Positions 1 to 9,015 of a stretch of 64,000 bases of DNA are shown here, one piece after another. The position numbers were made by a program, and so were the translations under genes. The notes under the pieces are model-generated. The model did no database searches. It was not told the origin of the DNA and worked only from the letters and a program-made list of their open reading frames with translations. Numbering within the stretch: the first letter of the stretch is position 1; each line of letters opens with the position of its first letter. The stretch is from Nodosilinea nodulosa PCC 7104 (GTDB lineage Bacteria > Cyanobacteriota > Cyanobacteriia > Phormidesmidales > Phormidesmidaceae), in the NCBI RefSeq assembly GCF_000309385.1, contig NZ_JH976537.1, positions 5,539,463-5,603,462 of the forward strand. Reading direction: 5' to 3'.

Positions 1-44
1 GGGCGCTTTTTGATCGCTACAATTTAGGGCAGCTAGGGCGGCCG

Positions 45-1190
45 ATGGGCCAGGCTGCACCACCTCCTAGGGCCAAGCTGCCGTCTCGGGTCCAGGCTTT
101 TTGGGGGGCTAAGTTTCAGGGGTTAACACCTGTGCGTCAAAAACGCCCTCGCTATGGCGAAACCATCGTTGAAGAAAATTATCGGCACACCCGGCGACAT
201 CTCATTCGCGGGGCGATCGCCCTGGGGTTTGTGGTTTTCTCGGGCATACTCTGGTATCGCTTTGTGGAGGGGTGGAGCTGGCTGGATGCCACCTACATGG
301 CGGTGATCACCCTGTCGACCGTGGGCTTTGGGGAAACCAATCCGCTCAGCCCTCGGGGGCGGCTGTTTACCATCGTGCTGATCATGATGGGGGTGGGTGT
401 CCTGGCCTATATTCTCAACAACATGACCGAGGCGGTGGTGCAGGGCCACTTTCAGGCGGGGCTACGTCTTTTAAAGAAGCGCAGGTTTATGGAATCGTTG
501 CAGGGCCACTACATTATTTGCGGCTTTGGCCGCACCGGGCAGCAGGTGGCCACCGAGTTTGCGGCCGAAAACATCTCCTTCGCTGTCGTAGACTCCGCAG
601 ACAGCGCCGTCCATGCGGCCCAGCAGCTGGGGTACACCATTCTCCAGGGCGATGCCACCCAGGATCAGGTGCTTATGCAGGTGGGGGTGCAGCGGGCCCG
701 CTGCCTGGTGGCGGCGCTGCCCTCCGATGCCGAGAATCTCTACATTGTGCTCTCGGCCAAAACGCTGTCGTCGGAGATTCGCACCATTGCCCGCGCCAGC
801 ACCGAAGAGGCCATTCTCAAGCTGCAGCGGGGCGGGGCCGATGTGGTGGTATCGCCCTACATTACCGGCGGCAAGCGGATGGCAGCGGCGGCGGTGCGTC
901 CCCAGGTGGTCGATTTTTTAGACGGCATTCTCACCGGAGCCGAGCGCACCGTCTATGTCGAAGAGTTTTTGCTGCTGCCCGACAGCTGCCCCATCGTCGG
1001 CAAAACCCTGGCCGAAGCTCAGCTGGGTCGCCAGTCGGGGGCGCTGATTTTGGCCATTCGCCGCGACGGGGCGCTAATTTTTGGCCCCACGGCCGACACT
1101 CGCCTCTACCCAGGCGACGTGGTCATCACCATGGGCAACACCGACCAGCTGCGATTGCTGAGCCAGATTATTAGCCCCATTGAACCCTAG
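45..1190 (+). CDS. Potassium channel with RCK (TrkA-N/TrkA-C) domains
   Basis: A 381-residue inner-membrane potassium channel subunit. After a basic N-terminus there is a transmembrane helix (about residues 54-72), a pore loop with the filter TVGFGE (about 92-97, where canonical channels have TVGYGD), and a second helix (about 106-126). A cytoplasmic Rossmann RCK_N domain starts with the dinucleotide-binding motif GFGRTG (about 160-165), and an RCK_C domain occupies the last 80 residues. This two-helix plus RCK layout is that of MthK-like ligand-gated channels. The F for Y in the filter is tolerated in some bacterial channels. The ATG at 45 is the first in frame; an internal start nearer residue 30 cannot be excluded. 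The kdp locus 11 kb away is the other potassium system here. Confidence 0.93.
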   Translation: MGQAAPPPRAKLPSRVQAFWGAKFQGLTPVRQKRPRYGETIVEENYRHTRRHLIRGAIALGFVVFSGILWYRFVEGWSWLDATYMAVITLSTVGFGETNPLSPRGRLFTIVLIMMGVGVLAYILNNMTEAVVQGHFQAGLRLLKKRRFMESLQGHYIICGFGRTGQQVATEFAAENISFAVVDSADSAVHAAQQLGYTILQGDATQDQVLMQVGVQRARCLVAALPSDAENLYIVLSAKTLSSEIRTIARASTEEAILKLQRGGADVVVSPYITGGKRMAAAAVRPQVVDFLDGILTGAERTVYVEEFLLLPDSCPIVGKTLAEAQLGRQSGALILAIRRDGALIFGPTADTRLYPGDVVITMGNTDQLRLLSQIISPIEP

Positions 1191-1351
1191 GGAGCGCTAC
1201 AGGGTACTCCGCTGCCGCCGTGCCGGGGCAGCGGTCCGGGCGGTGAAACCAGCCGTGGGGCACCCGTCAAAAATCTTTGAGGGATACTAATTCTTCGCCA
1301 TACTTTTCGCCATACTAAAATCAACTATCCACGCCAGGAGGGACGCTTGCC

Positions 1352-2134
1352 ATGACGGCAGACACCCACCCCAAACCTGGGGTCATTTTCTATCCCGAAT
1401 CTGACGGCCAGCCCATGACCGAGAGCGACCCCACTCGCGACTATTTAATTTACGCCATCGAGGTGCTGCGACAGTTTTTCCAGAGTCGTCAGCAGGTTTA
1501 CGTGTCTGGCAACTTGTTTATTTACTATCGCGAAGGGGACCCCAAAGCCGTCGTTTCGCCGGATGTGTTTGTGATCTTTGGCGTCAGCAAGCGCCAGCGG
1601 CGCAGCTACAAGGCCTGGCAGGAGGAGGGGAAACTGCCCTCTTTTATTCTAGAAATTACCTCCCGCACGACGCGCAAGCAGGACGAAACCGAAAAGCCCG
1701 CCCTCTACGCCCAGCTCGGCATTCGGGAATATTTTCAGTACGACCCCACGGGCGACTATCTCAGCCCTCAGCTCAAGGGGCGACGCTTGCAGGATGGGGT
1801 TTACGAACCGATCGCGCCAGAGCGCGAGGGGCTTAGAAGCGAGGTGCTGGGGCTAGACCTGCGCCTGGTTGACCCCGTTTTTCCCGTCGATACGGCGGTA
1901 CCTGGGCTGACCTCAGTAGCCAAGGCCCTGCGGTTTTTTGACCCCCAGACCGGGGAAAAGCTGCTGAATTACGCCGAGGCCGAGCAGGCCCGTCAGCAAG
2001 CCGAGCAGGCATTGGGAGAAGTAGAGCAGGCTCAGCTCAACGCCGCCACCCGACTCCTGCACCGGGGACTGACGGCGACGGAGGTAGCCGAGATTCTGGA
2101 ATTGCCCCTAGAGGCTGTTTTGGCGCTGCTGTAG
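1352..2134 (+). CDS. Uma2 family (DUF820) putative endonuclease
   Basis: A 260-residue Uma2/DUF820 protein, a restriction-endonuclease-fold family expanded in cyanobacteria. The core covers about residues 20-175 and includes VVSPDVFV, the FILEITS strand and the LGIREYFQYDP segment, which carry the conserved acidic residues of the fold. The C-terminal 60 residues form an Ala/Gln/Glu-rich helix ending in a short HTH-like segment (LTATEVAEILELPLEAV), the usual tail of this family. A good Shine-Dalgarno (AGGAGGG) sits about 10 nt before the ATG. The biological role of the family is unknown. Two broken relatives occur elsewhere in the window (40658-40912 and 55350-55628). Confidence 0.9.
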   Translation: MTADTHPKPGVIFYPESDGQPMTESDPTRDYLIYAIEVLRQFFQSRQQVYVSGNLFIYYREGDPKAVVSPDVFVIFGVSKRQRRSYKAWQEEGKLPSFILEITSRTTRKQDETEKPALYAQLGIREYFQYDPTGDYLSPQLKGRRLQDGVYEPIAPEREGLRSEVLGLDLRLVDPVFPVDTAVPGLTSVAKALRFFDPQTGEKLLNYAEAEQARQQAEQALGEVEQAQLNAATRLLHRGLTATEVAEILELPLEAVLALL

Positions 2135-2386
2135 GTGATGGCTACCCTCCATCGAGAATCAAAGCGCTGCTGTCTGTTCTGTCTGTAGGGCATGCCTAGG
2201 CGCGCCCTCAGCAGGCCGATATGGAGCATCTCAGCCGCTACAGAGCGCCTGCGACCAGTACCAAACTCTGGTTGAACAGTTGGCAAGTGGCTCAACCTGA
2301 GAACCAGAGCCGGTCCTGATTATGCGAGAGCGCGCGATCGCATTCACCAGCTCGATAAAATGCCCGAGGCTCAGCCCCTTCCACCC

Positions 2387-3448
2387 CTACGTCCAGCCAG
2401 CGCGATCGGTGATCCGCAGGGCTTCGGGGTTGTTGCGGCCAAACACTGAGGCATTCAGCGGGTCTGCTTTGAAGTCGCCAAAGCCCGCCACCACCGAGTC
2501 CACCGCAACACCTTCAACCACGGGGTACTCATTGTTGCTCTCGGCAAAAATGCGCTGAGCCTCGGGGCTGGCCAGGTATTCCAAAAACTGGATAGCGGCG
2601 TCGGCGTTAGGAGCGGTCTTAACTACCCCCGCCCCGCTGATGTTGACGTGGGTGCCGCGCCCCTCCTGGTTGGGGAAAAACACGCCCATCGCCTCGGCCA
2701 CGGCCCGATCTTCGGCCTGGTCAGACTTGACCAGGCGGGCAAAGTAGTAGGTATTGGCGATCGCAATATCTCCCAGTCCGGCAGCAGCGGCCTTGATCTG
2801 GTCAATATCGCCTCCCTCCGGAGCGCGGGCAAAGTTGGCCACCAGCCCCCTGGCCCATTCCTCGGTGGCTTCGGCCCCGTGGGCGGCAATCATGGAGCCC
2901 ACCAGCGATTGGTTGTAGATATTGGTTGAGCTGCGAACTAAAATGCGCCCGCGCCACTTGGGGTCGGCCAGGTCTTCGTAGGTGGAGAGTTCGGCGGGGT
3001 CTACGGCGGCTTTGTTGTAGACAATCACCCGCGCCCGCTTGGTCAGACCAAACCACAGCCCGTCGGGATGACGAAGGTTTTCGGGAATGGCATTGTTCAG
3101 CACAGTCGAGGTCACGGGCTGAAACAGGTCTTCCTGTTCGGCTCGCCACAGGCGACCGGCATCGACGGTCACGAGAATGTCGGCGGGGCTGTTTTGTCCT
3201 TCGTTTTTAATTCGCTCTATGAGCTGGTCGGCCTCGGCCTCAACCACGTTGAGGCGAATGCCCGTGGCTTCCCTAAACCCGTCGTAGATGCGGTCATCGG
3301 TATCGTAATGGCGGGACGAATAGAGATTGACCGCCGGGCCGCGACCAAAGCCAAACTGGGCACTGGCCGGGCGCTGGCGCAGATAGCCTGCGGCTACGGC
3401 GGTGGCGGCAGCACTGGCCCCCAAAAATGCGCGTCGTCCTAGTTTCAT
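2387..3448 (-). CDS. futA: Iron(III) ABC transporter substrate-binding protein, FutA/IdiA type
   Basis: A 353-residue periplasmic ferric-iron-binding protein of the FutA/IdiA/FbpA family. The N-terminus is a twin-arginine-like signal (GRRAFLG followed by an Ala-rich stretch, likely cleaved after PASA near residue 30). The mature part shows the class features [11 protein letters not shown] near the start (the Y and H there match iron ligands in FutA proteins) and the hinge and C-terminal tyrosine region [10 protein letters not shown]. It should deliver Fe(III) to a FutB/FutC permease, but no permease gene is adjacent. NblA, imelysin and a PKHD hydroxylase lie downstream, suggesting a chromosomal area rich in iron-stress functions. 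Exact symbol (futA1, futA2 or idiA) cannot be decided. Confidence 0.9.
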   Translation of the reverse strand: MKLGRRAFLGASAAATAVAAGYLRQRPASAQFGFGRGPAVNLYSSRHYDTDDRIYDGFREATGIRLNVVEAEADQLIERIKNEGQNSPADILVTVDAGRLWRAEQEDLFQPVTSTVLNNAIPENLRHPDGLWFGLTKRARVIVYNKAAVDPAELSTYEDLADPKWRGRILVRSSTNIYNQSLVGSMIAAHGAEATEEWARGLVANFARAPEGGDIDQIKAAAAGLGDIAIANTYYFARLVKSDQAEDRAVAEAMGVFFPNQEGRGTHVNISGAGVVKTAPNADAAIQFLEYLASPEAQRIFAESNNEYPVVEGVAVDSVVAGFGDFKADPLNASVFGRNNPEALRITDRAGWT

Positions 3449-3751
3449 CGGGTATTACCTCACAAAATCAAACGCAACTCGGCCTCTGGGCCACTGCCTG
3501 TAGGCAGCCCAGGGTGGTTGAAAGATCAGATTGAATTGTATCGCTTATTGCGACCACTTCTTGATAAAGATGCTTTTTATCTCGGTCTCGAAGCGAACAG
3601 TTGCAAGACCTTGGGGGCGGAGCGCAACCACTGTCGTTGAAATAGCCGCCTGAATATAGGCACTTGAGGCAATGACGCAATGGTATTAGAATGACCTATG
3701 AAGAATAAATCCTGTTAGCTTAAGCGCATCTGCGATCGCACCCTTTCGACA
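3449..3751. other. Intergenic region between divergent futA and TonB-like gene
   Basis: About 300 bases between two divergent genes, so it must hold both promoters. A 70-codon reading frame on the minus strand is Cys/Arg-rich with no recognisable features and is not called. No convincing Fur-type dyad was found by eye. Confidence 0.4.
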
Positions 3752-4513
3752 ATGACTCCCAGAGTAACGGCCCCTTCATTGCCCCTTAGTCTGTCCTCGC
3801 TGCGGTCCAGGGCGCGATCGCGATCGTGGTTAGGCCTTGCCTGCGTCGTCGCTTCTCTGGCGGCCCATGGCGTGCTGCTGGCCCTGGCATTGCCCGCTAC
3901 CCACCAGCGACCAGATACCCTGGCCGAAGCCCCAGAACCCGAAGCCCCAGCGCCCGAGAATGTCGCGGTTACGGTGCTGCCCAAACCTGTGGCTGAAGAG
4001 GTTCTAGCCGAACCGGCCCTGGTCGAAGCGACCCCGGCGGCCCCTCCAGTTTCCCCAGCGCCCCAGGCGGCGGCACCCGCTACCCCAGAATCTGCACCAG
4101 AGCCGCTCCCTCAAACCGCTGCACCCGCTCCCAACCCAGCGTTTGAGCCACCCCCCGCCCCCCCGGTCGAAACCGAACCCACCGAACCCTCACCCTACGC
4201 CAACTTTCCCCACTTAGAGGGGGCTCAGACCACCTGCGAAGGGCTGACCGACTGCTGGCGCAGCCCCGTAAGCAGCAGCTGGCGTGGAGCCGCTGGCGAC
4301 CTGCAAGAGCGACTAGAAGCCCAGGGCTATCGCGTCGACAACGTGACCAGCGAGGTGCTCTCCGTCGACTCTGGGGTCCGAGTTTACGCTGTCAGCAAGC
4401 CCGGCGAGGCGGACTATTACCTCAATCTTGTTTCGGTGCAGGATGGTGTGCTCTACACCATGACCACCGCACCCATAACCACCGAGCAGGTTCTGGCTTT
4501 GCAAAGGTCCTAG
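3752..4513 (+). CDS. TonB-like proline-rich single-pass membrane protein
   Basis: A 253-residue protein with a basic N-terminus, one membrane helix (about residues 28-49), then about 100 residues dominated by Pro, Ala and Glu, and a conserved-looking C-terminal domain (about 150-253) with two cysteines (TTCEGLTDCW). This is the plan of energy-transducing TonB proteins: inner-membrane anchor, periplasm-spanning Pro-rich rod and small periplasmic head. The head is not obviously a canonical TonB C-terminal domain, so the call rests on architecture. Adjacency to a ferric-iron-binding protein is suggestive but no ExbB/ExbD or receptor gene is nearby. Confidence 0.6.
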   Translation: MTPRVTAPSLPLSLSSLRSRARSRSWLGLACVVASLAAHGVLLALALPATHQRPDTLAEAPEPEAPAPENVAVTVLPKPVAEEVLAEPALVEATPAAPPVSPAPQAAAPATPESAPEPLPQTAAPAPNPAFEPPPAPPVETEPTEPSPYANFPHLEGAQTTCEGLTDCWRSPVSSSWRGAAGDLQERLEAQGYRVDNVTSEVLSVDSGVRVYAVSKPGEADYYLNLVSVQDGVLYTMTTAPITTEQVLALQRS

Positions 4514-4610
4514 ACGGGTTTCTGAGCAAAAAATCAGGCAAAGGCACAACATCTGCACCTTTGCCCGGAATCAACATGCTTGGGTATTTTTGTGGCCAAA
4601 ACAGGGGGTG

Positions 4611-4829
4611 CTAACCTTCCGCCAGGGCCTCGCCCAGGATATCCACGTCCTTGCCGATGCCCCAAGCGTCTTTAAGGATTTCACGGAACGTGGTGGTTTG
4701 ATACAGCATGGATTCTTTCAGCTGCACCAGAAGCATCTGGGCGTCTTTTTGGGAAAGACCTTGAACTTGTTTCTCGAATACCTGAAGTTCAAACTGCTGC
4801 TCCAGGGGCAGCTCTTTGCGAATATCCAT
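4611..4829 (-). CDS. nblA: NblA-family phycobilisome degradation protein
   Basis: A 72-residue protein matching the NblA/Ycf18 pattern: the N-terminal LPLEQQFELQVFEKQV helix, the LSQKDAQMLLVQLKESM helix and the following TTFREILKDAWGI segment. NblA is the small proteolysis adaptor that binds phycobiliproteins and directs phycobilisomes to the Clp protease during nutrient starvation. The last dozen residues (DVDILGEALAEG) look like a tail beyond the usual end of short NblA proteins. An AGGG Shine-Dalgarno lies 8 nt before the ATG. The upstream 250 bases are AT-rich and should carry its stress promoter. An overlapping antisense frame is its shadow. Confidence 0.82.
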   Translation of the reverse strand: MDIRKELPLEQQFELQVFEKQVQGLSQKDAQMLLVQLKESMLYQTTTFREILKDAWGIGKDVDILGEALAEG

Positions 4830-5124
4830 AACGACATCCCTTTCACTATTGCTTCATATGAATTAATGTAACGCTTTTTTAATATTTCTGTGAGTATATC
4901 TGTCTTTCGTGATAACTATTTTGACTCAATAGCTCTATTAAAGCCGCTCAATGCCAGTCAGCTTGTTCGGTATCGAGCTATCCAGGCGTTTTTCCCAGGC
5001 AGCAGCAGCTTTCGAAATGCGATGAGACATTAAGCACTGTCAAGTCTTTGGCCGTCAGGGCCATTTTCCTGAGAGAGCTTTTTAAAATGAATGCTGTAAA
5101 CCTGTGCAGCACCGCGGCAACCCG

Positions 5125-5859
5125 ATGAAAGCCCAAATACTTGCCCAGGAAAAGGCCCGACTTGAAGCGCTGAGGCAGTACAACATCTTAGATACGCCTC
5201 CTGAGCATTCCTACGACGACATCACCTCTCTGGCGGCGTTTATCTGCGATGTACCGATTGCGCTGATTAGCCTGGTTGATGCAGAACGCCAGTGGTTTAA
5301 GTCAAGGGTGGGGCTGGCGGTTCAGGAAACCAGCCGAGACGTTTCATTTTGCGCCCATACCATCTTGGATTCAGGCATCATGCTGGTGAATGATACGTCC
5401 TGTGACGAACGGTTTGCCGACAATCCTTTAGTTACCGGTGAGCCAGGAATTCGCTTTTACGCTGGCGTTCCTCTGATTTCTCCTGAGGGCTACCCGCTGG
5501 GAACGCTGTGCGTCATTGATAGAAAGCCTAAAACCCTAAATAATCACCAGGTTAAAACCCTGGAGGCTCTAGCTCGCCAGGTGGTGGTGCAGCTGGAGCT
5601 AAAGCGGGTGTCTTCACAACTGGCAGCGGCGCTGGAAAAGATGGAGCTGATGGCCGGTTTGATTCCAATCTGCTCCTATTGTAAATGTATCCGATCTGAC
5701 CAGGGATACTGGTCTACGGTGGAGGCCTTTATCCAAGAGTATTCGGATGTTGGGTTTACCCATGGAGTCTGCGACAGGTGTATGCAGCAGCATTTCCCTG
5801 AGGTCGCCGATATTCTGCTATCAGCTCCCGAAACGAGCGGCATTATCCCAGACCAGTAG
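5125..5859 (+). CDS. GAF-domain sensor protein with C-terminal four-cysteine motif
   Basis: A 244-residue soluble protein. Residues about 20-165 form a GAF domain of the type found in phytochrome-like and diguanylate cyclase proteins, with the sequence ISLVDAERQWFKSR, FCAHTI and GYPLGTLCVID. A helical linker leads to a C-terminal block ICSYCKCIRSDQGYW and VCDRCMQQHFP. This CxxC plus CxxC tail recurs at the ends of many GAF/PAS and response-regulator proteins and probably binds a metal. No output domain is present. I chose the ATG at 5125; a GTG seven codons upstream is possible. Confidence 0.8.
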   Translation: MKAQILAQEKARLEALRQYNILDTPPEHSYDDITSLAAFICDVPIALISLVDAERQWFKSRVGLAVQETSRDVSFCAHTILDSGIMLVNDTSCDERFADNPLVTGEPGIRFYAGVPLISPEGYPLGTLCVIDRKPKTLNNHQVKTLEALARQVVVQLELKRVSSQLAAALEKMELMAGLIPICSYCKCIRSDQGYWSTVEAFIQEYSDVGFTHGVCDRCMQQHFPEVADILLSAPETSGIIPDQ

Positions 5860-5924
5860 GCGCTTCCCCCAAGGCGAGTGGCATTCGTCCTGGGGGAAGC
5901 TGGGGAATCCAGCGGGACTGAGGC

Positions 5925-6054
5925 TTAGGGCGTGTCATCAATTCTGGCTAAAATCCTGATCCCACTAGCCTTGCCACGCCCGACCCAAAACACAGGCTAG
6001 GGGCTGTAACCGTTGATGTTGGCCCATCAGCAACTAATTGATGACAGCCCCTAG
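5925..6054. repeat. Small interspersed repeat, family 3 (130 bp, MITE-like)
   Basis: A non-coding element with imperfect terminal inverted repeats: the left end reads GGCGTGTCATCAATT after TTAG, and the reverse complement of the right end reads GGGGCTGTCATCAATT after CTAG. Tetranucleotides TTAG and CTAG bound it. Related sequence occurs at 47801-47931 (full length) and 44654-44712 (short form). The right-hand CTAG contains the stop codon of the di-haem oxidoreductase gene. YTAG boundaries and TIRs of this kind fit a non-autonomous relative of an IS5-family element; that assignment is inferred. Confidence 0.7.
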
Positions 6055-7481
6055 AGCGATCGCAGAAACCGAATCAGCGCCGCCCGGTCATCGGTCGCCA
6101 TGGTCCGAAAGGTTTCTTTCGCCCGCTCCGCCTCGCCGCCGTGCCAGAGAATCGCTTCTTCCAGGGTGCGGGCGCGGCCATCGTGCAGATAGCCCGCAAA
6201 GGGCAGCACCGTTTGGGTTAGCCCCACGCCCCACAGCGGCGGCGTGCGCCACTCGCTACCGGAGGCCTCAAAATCGGGCCGTCCGTCGGCCAGAGCTGGC
6301 CCCAGATCGTGGAGCAGCAGGTCGGTGTAGGGGTGAATGGTTTGATTCACCAGGGCCGGAATTTTGTGGGGGCCGGTGCGGAGTTCGGCGACGTGGCAGG
6401 CGGTGCAGTTGGCCGCTGCAAACAAACGTTCGCCGCGCTGCACTCGCGGGTCATCCATTAGCGTGCGGGCGGGTACGGCGATGGTCTGCACGTAGGCTTC
6501 TGCCGCCTCCAGGGTGTCCATGTCGATATCCGTCTGGCCATCGGCGGTGGGGAAGAGGGGATTGGTGACGCCCATGTCGTTGACGTAGGCCGCCGCCGAC
6601 TGCTGCAACAGGTTGGGGGTGTTGGCCTTCCAGCCAAAGCGACCCAGCACGGGGCGCTGCTCTACCACATCCCACACCCGGTTGGGGCGACCTGAAATGC
6701 CGTCGCGATCGCGATCGCCCGGATCGGCCCGCCCCACAATATCAGCCTCGGGCACCGCCTCCAGCAGGCCCGCCCCAAACACCGGCTGCGGAATCCGGCT
6801 GGAGGTGACAATGCTGGTTGGCAGAGGTGTGCCATCGGGGCGCAGCAGGGTGAACTGGGGCGATCGCAGCCGATAGGCCGTGCCATCCCCGTAGGTGCCC
6901 GACTGCTCTGCCCAGGTGAGCTGCACCATGGCTTCGGGATCGTGGCCATACACGCCCAACTCCTGGAGCTGGGTGCCAATGCCGGGGACCGCTGGCGCGT
7001 TGCCCCCTGGGGCATCGGCCTCTTGGGCGTAGGGTGTGTGGCCGTGGGGGCGATCGTCGACAGTCGGTTCATTGGGCTGAAGCTGGCTCACCCGCAGCAC
7101 CCGCTGCCCCTTCTCCAGCAGACCACGCCCGTTTTTGATGTGGCACCCGGCACAGGCCGTGCCGTTAAAGAGAGGGCCAAGACCGGGGTTAACCGGAGCC
7201 GGGGCGGTGACAAAGGCGGCCTCAAAGGCCAGATCGCCCGCGGCATGGCGATCGGCCCAGTGGGCATCGAGGTTGGGGGCGGGCTGCTCAAAGGCGCGGG
7301 AGGTGCGGCTGTAGACGGTGGTGTCGCCGCCCGCCTGGGGTCGGGTGGTTTGCCCATAGGCGGGCGATCGCAGCAGCGCTGAAAGGGCAACCCCAGCCGC
7401 CAGGGCGATCAGCCCCAGGACTAGCTGCCGATGCCAGGGATTCCGCCCCCGGTATCGGCGGTTCAGGACGGATCGGATCAT
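6051..7481 (-). CDS. Di-haem oxidoreductase family protein (putative thiol oxidoreductase)
   Basis: A 476-residue periplasmic c-type cytochrome of the DHOR/DUF1111 family. An N-terminal membrane/signal segment (about residues 20-42) precedes two CxxCH haem sites: CAGCH (about 111) and CTACH (about 361). The family block TPPLWGVGLTQ and HDGRARTLEEAI near the C-terminus are also present. In other bacteria this family is paired with imelysins in iron-regulated operons (IrpA/IrpB). Here the ATG overlaps the imelysin stop codon by four bases (ATGA), so the two are translationally coupled with imelysin first. Its stop codon is the TAG of a repeat terminus (5925-6054). Substrate unknown. Confidence 0.88.
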   Translation of the reverse strand: MIRSVLNRRYRGRNPWHRQLVLGLIALAAGVALSALLRSPAYGQTTRPQAGGDTTVYSRTSRAFEQPAPNLDAHWADRHAAGDLAFEAAFVTAPAPVNPGLGPLFNGTACAGCHIKNGRGLLEKGQRVLRVSQLQPNEPTVDDRPHGHTPYAQEADAPGGNAPAVPGIGTQLQELGVYGHDPEAMVQLTWAEQSGTYGDGTAYRLRSPQFTLLRPDGTPLPTSIVTSSRIPQPVFGAGLLEAVPEADIVGRADPGDRDRDGISGRPNRVWDVVEQRPVLGRFGWKANTPNLLQQSAAAYVNDMGVTNPLFPTADGQTDIDMDTLEAAEAYVQTIAVPARTLMDDPRVQRGERLFAAANCTACHVAELRTGPHKIPALVNQTIHPYTDLLLHDLGPALADGRPDFEASGSEWRTPPLWGVGLTQTVLPFAGYLHDGRARTLEEAILWHGGEAERAKETFRTMATDDRAALIRFLRSL

Positions 7482-8776
7482 TGCTGCACCAGGGGTAGCA
7501 CCTGCTCCTCAAAGGTTTCGTACAGCGCCAGAATGCTGCCCTGGGCGGTTTCGATGTGGGGCCGGGCGCTGGGGTCGCACAGGGTGACCTCAATCGGGCC
7601 GGGAATCGCGGCTACGGCCTTCTGGGCGGTCTCTAGCTGGGCCATGATCTGGGCATCCAGGGCCGGGTCTACCGAGGCGACAAACGCCTGCAACCCTTTG
7701 CCCTGGGTATTGCCCGCCGGAAACTCACCCAGGTAGGCATTTTGGGCGCTGAGCAAGTTGTTCTCAAAGTCTTGCAGCGAGCTTTGGGCAAAGCGGGCCT
7801 CTAGCAAAAACGGGTTCTGGGTTGCCAGCGCCTCGCCAATTTTGACGTTGCCCAGCTCGTCTAAAAGGCCGAGAATGCCCTGGACAATTTCTTCCCCGGC
7901 AGCCTGCACCGTCAGGTAGGCACCGCTGTCTTCCCCAGCCGCCACAAACTCAGTGCGGTAGGCCGGGAAGCCGTCGAGGCCCTCTGTCCAGCTGGACAGT
8001 AAGGCCTGGGCGGTTTGATCAAACACGGGGCCAATGGCCGCCAGATACTCTAGATCGCGATCGCTAAAGGCAGCTAGAGACTTGTCGGCGTCGCTGCCGA
8101 AGAGGAGAAACGCGATCGCATGAAACCCCTTCTGACTGGTTTGCAGACCGGCCACATGCTCGGGCGTCAGGGCATTGCCGCTCTCCAGCACCGCCTGCAC
8201 GTCGGTTTCATTTAGGGGCCAGTCGTCGAGCTCGGCATCCAGCCCCAGGGATGCGGCGGGGCCAAAGGCAAAGGCTTCGCTCTGCTCCCAGGGCTGGCGG
8301 GTGGCCAACCAGGCCTGGCGGGCAGCGGCCAGGGTATCGTCGGTGGGGGTTTCGACAAAGGCGGCGATCGCGTCGGATAGCTCGCCCGATCGCTGGGCCA
8401 GCAGCTCGTAGTTTGGCACTACCACGGCATCGACAAAGTCAGTGAGAATGGCGCGATCGCGAAACTGCTGCTCCGGAGCCAGGGTCACAGCCCCAAGGGA
8501 TTCTGCAGCGCCTTCCCCACCTTCCCCACCTTCCCCACCTTCCCCGCCTTCCCCACCTTCTCCGCCTTCCCCACCTTCTGCACTGCCGCCCTCGCCGCCG
8601 CCATCCACGGCCACAGCGCGACAGCTAGAGCCCTGGCTAACCAGGGTGGCCTCGGCCCCATTGATGCCCTGCCAAGCGCTTCCAGAGACAACCTCCGCCC
8701 TCACAGCGGTCTGCGCCCCCGCAACTACCAGCCCCGTAGCCAAAAACAGGTCCACTGCCTTATATCGAGCGTTCAT
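7478..8776 (-). CDS. Imelysin family iron-regulated protein (IrpA-like)
   Basis: A 432-residue secreted imelysin-like protein (peptidase M75 superfamily fold, generally not catalytic). A signal peptide occupies about residues 1-27. The core carries the family motif GFHAIAFLLFG, corresponding to the GxHxxE region, with ILTDFVDAVVVPNY at the start of the domain. Before the core is an unusual Gly/Gly/Glu repeat (about residues 65-90) encoded by a 9-bp tandem array. The gene heads an operon with the di-haem protein and is preceded by a plausible promoter. Imelysins are linked with iron acquisition and are induced by iron starvation in cyanobacteria. Confidence 0.88.
   Translation of the reverse strand: MNARYKAVDLFLATGLVVAGAQTAVRAEVVSGSAWQGINGAEATLVSQGSSCRAVAVDGGGEGGSAEGGEGGEGGEGGEGGEGGEGGEGAAESLGAVTLAPEQQFRDRAILTDFVDAVVVPNYELLAQRSGELSDAIAAFVETPTDDTLAAARQAWLATRQPWEQSEAFAFGPAASLGLDAELDDWPLNETDVQAVLESGNALTPEHVAGLQTSQKGFHAIAFLLFGSDADKSLAAFSDRDLEYLAAIGPVFDQTAQALLSSWTEGLDGFPAYRTEFVAAGEDSGAYLTVQAAGEEIVQGILGLLDELGNVKIGEALATQNPFLLEARFAQSSLQDFENNLLSAQNAYLGEFPAGNTQGKGLQAFVASVDPALDAQIMAQLETAQKAVAAIPGPIEVTLCDPSARPHIETAQGSILALYETFEEQVLPLVQQ
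8511..8578. repeat. 9-bp tandem repeat inside the imelysin gene
   Basis: About seven copies of the unit TTCCCCACC on the plus strand, with occasional G or T changes. On the coding strand each unit encodes Glu-Gly-Gly, so length changes keep the frame. Similar C-rich/G-rich microrepeats lie at 19030-19140 and 23020-23072, so this looks like slippage-prone sequence captured in a tolerant linker. Confidence 0.85.
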
Positions 8777-8811
8777 GAAAAATCCAGGTCAAGACTAAAC
8801 GATAGTTTCAG

Positions 8812-8840
8812 ACTCTATTGCAAATGCGAATCACTGTCAA
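8812..8840 (-). promoter_or_regulatory. Putative sigma70-type promoter of the imelysin operon
   Basis: Reading the minus strand, TTGACA (8840-8835), a 17-base spacer and TAGAGT (8817-8812) lie 36 bases before the imelysin ATG. The spacer holds GATTCGCATTTGCAAT, which loosely resembles Fur-box half sites (GAGAATxATTTGCA type). Eye match only; Fur control is inferred from the gene's family. Confidence 0.4.
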
Positions 8841-9015
8841 ATAGGAATCAAGCCTAGATCTGGCTAAAGGGGCTAAATTGTTGATTCAAAGGACTTTTGC
8901 GACACAGAAATCCACAGAATTTGCTTTTATGCCCATCCTGTAGTTAATAACAGATTGTTTTGTTGATAGCAGTTCTTGCCTGGGGCAGACACCGTTTGTC
9001 CCTGCTGGGTCTCGT

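Noticed and set aside
123..921. Several frames over 100 codons overlapping the potassium channel
   Set aside because: They lie within the channel gene on other frames, are rich in Arg/Gly/His or His/Pro, and have no family features.
3468..3680. Minus-strand 70-codon frame upstream of futA
   Set aside because: Cysteine/arginine-rich, no Shine-Dalgarno, no recognisable pattern, and it occupies the promoter space of futA.
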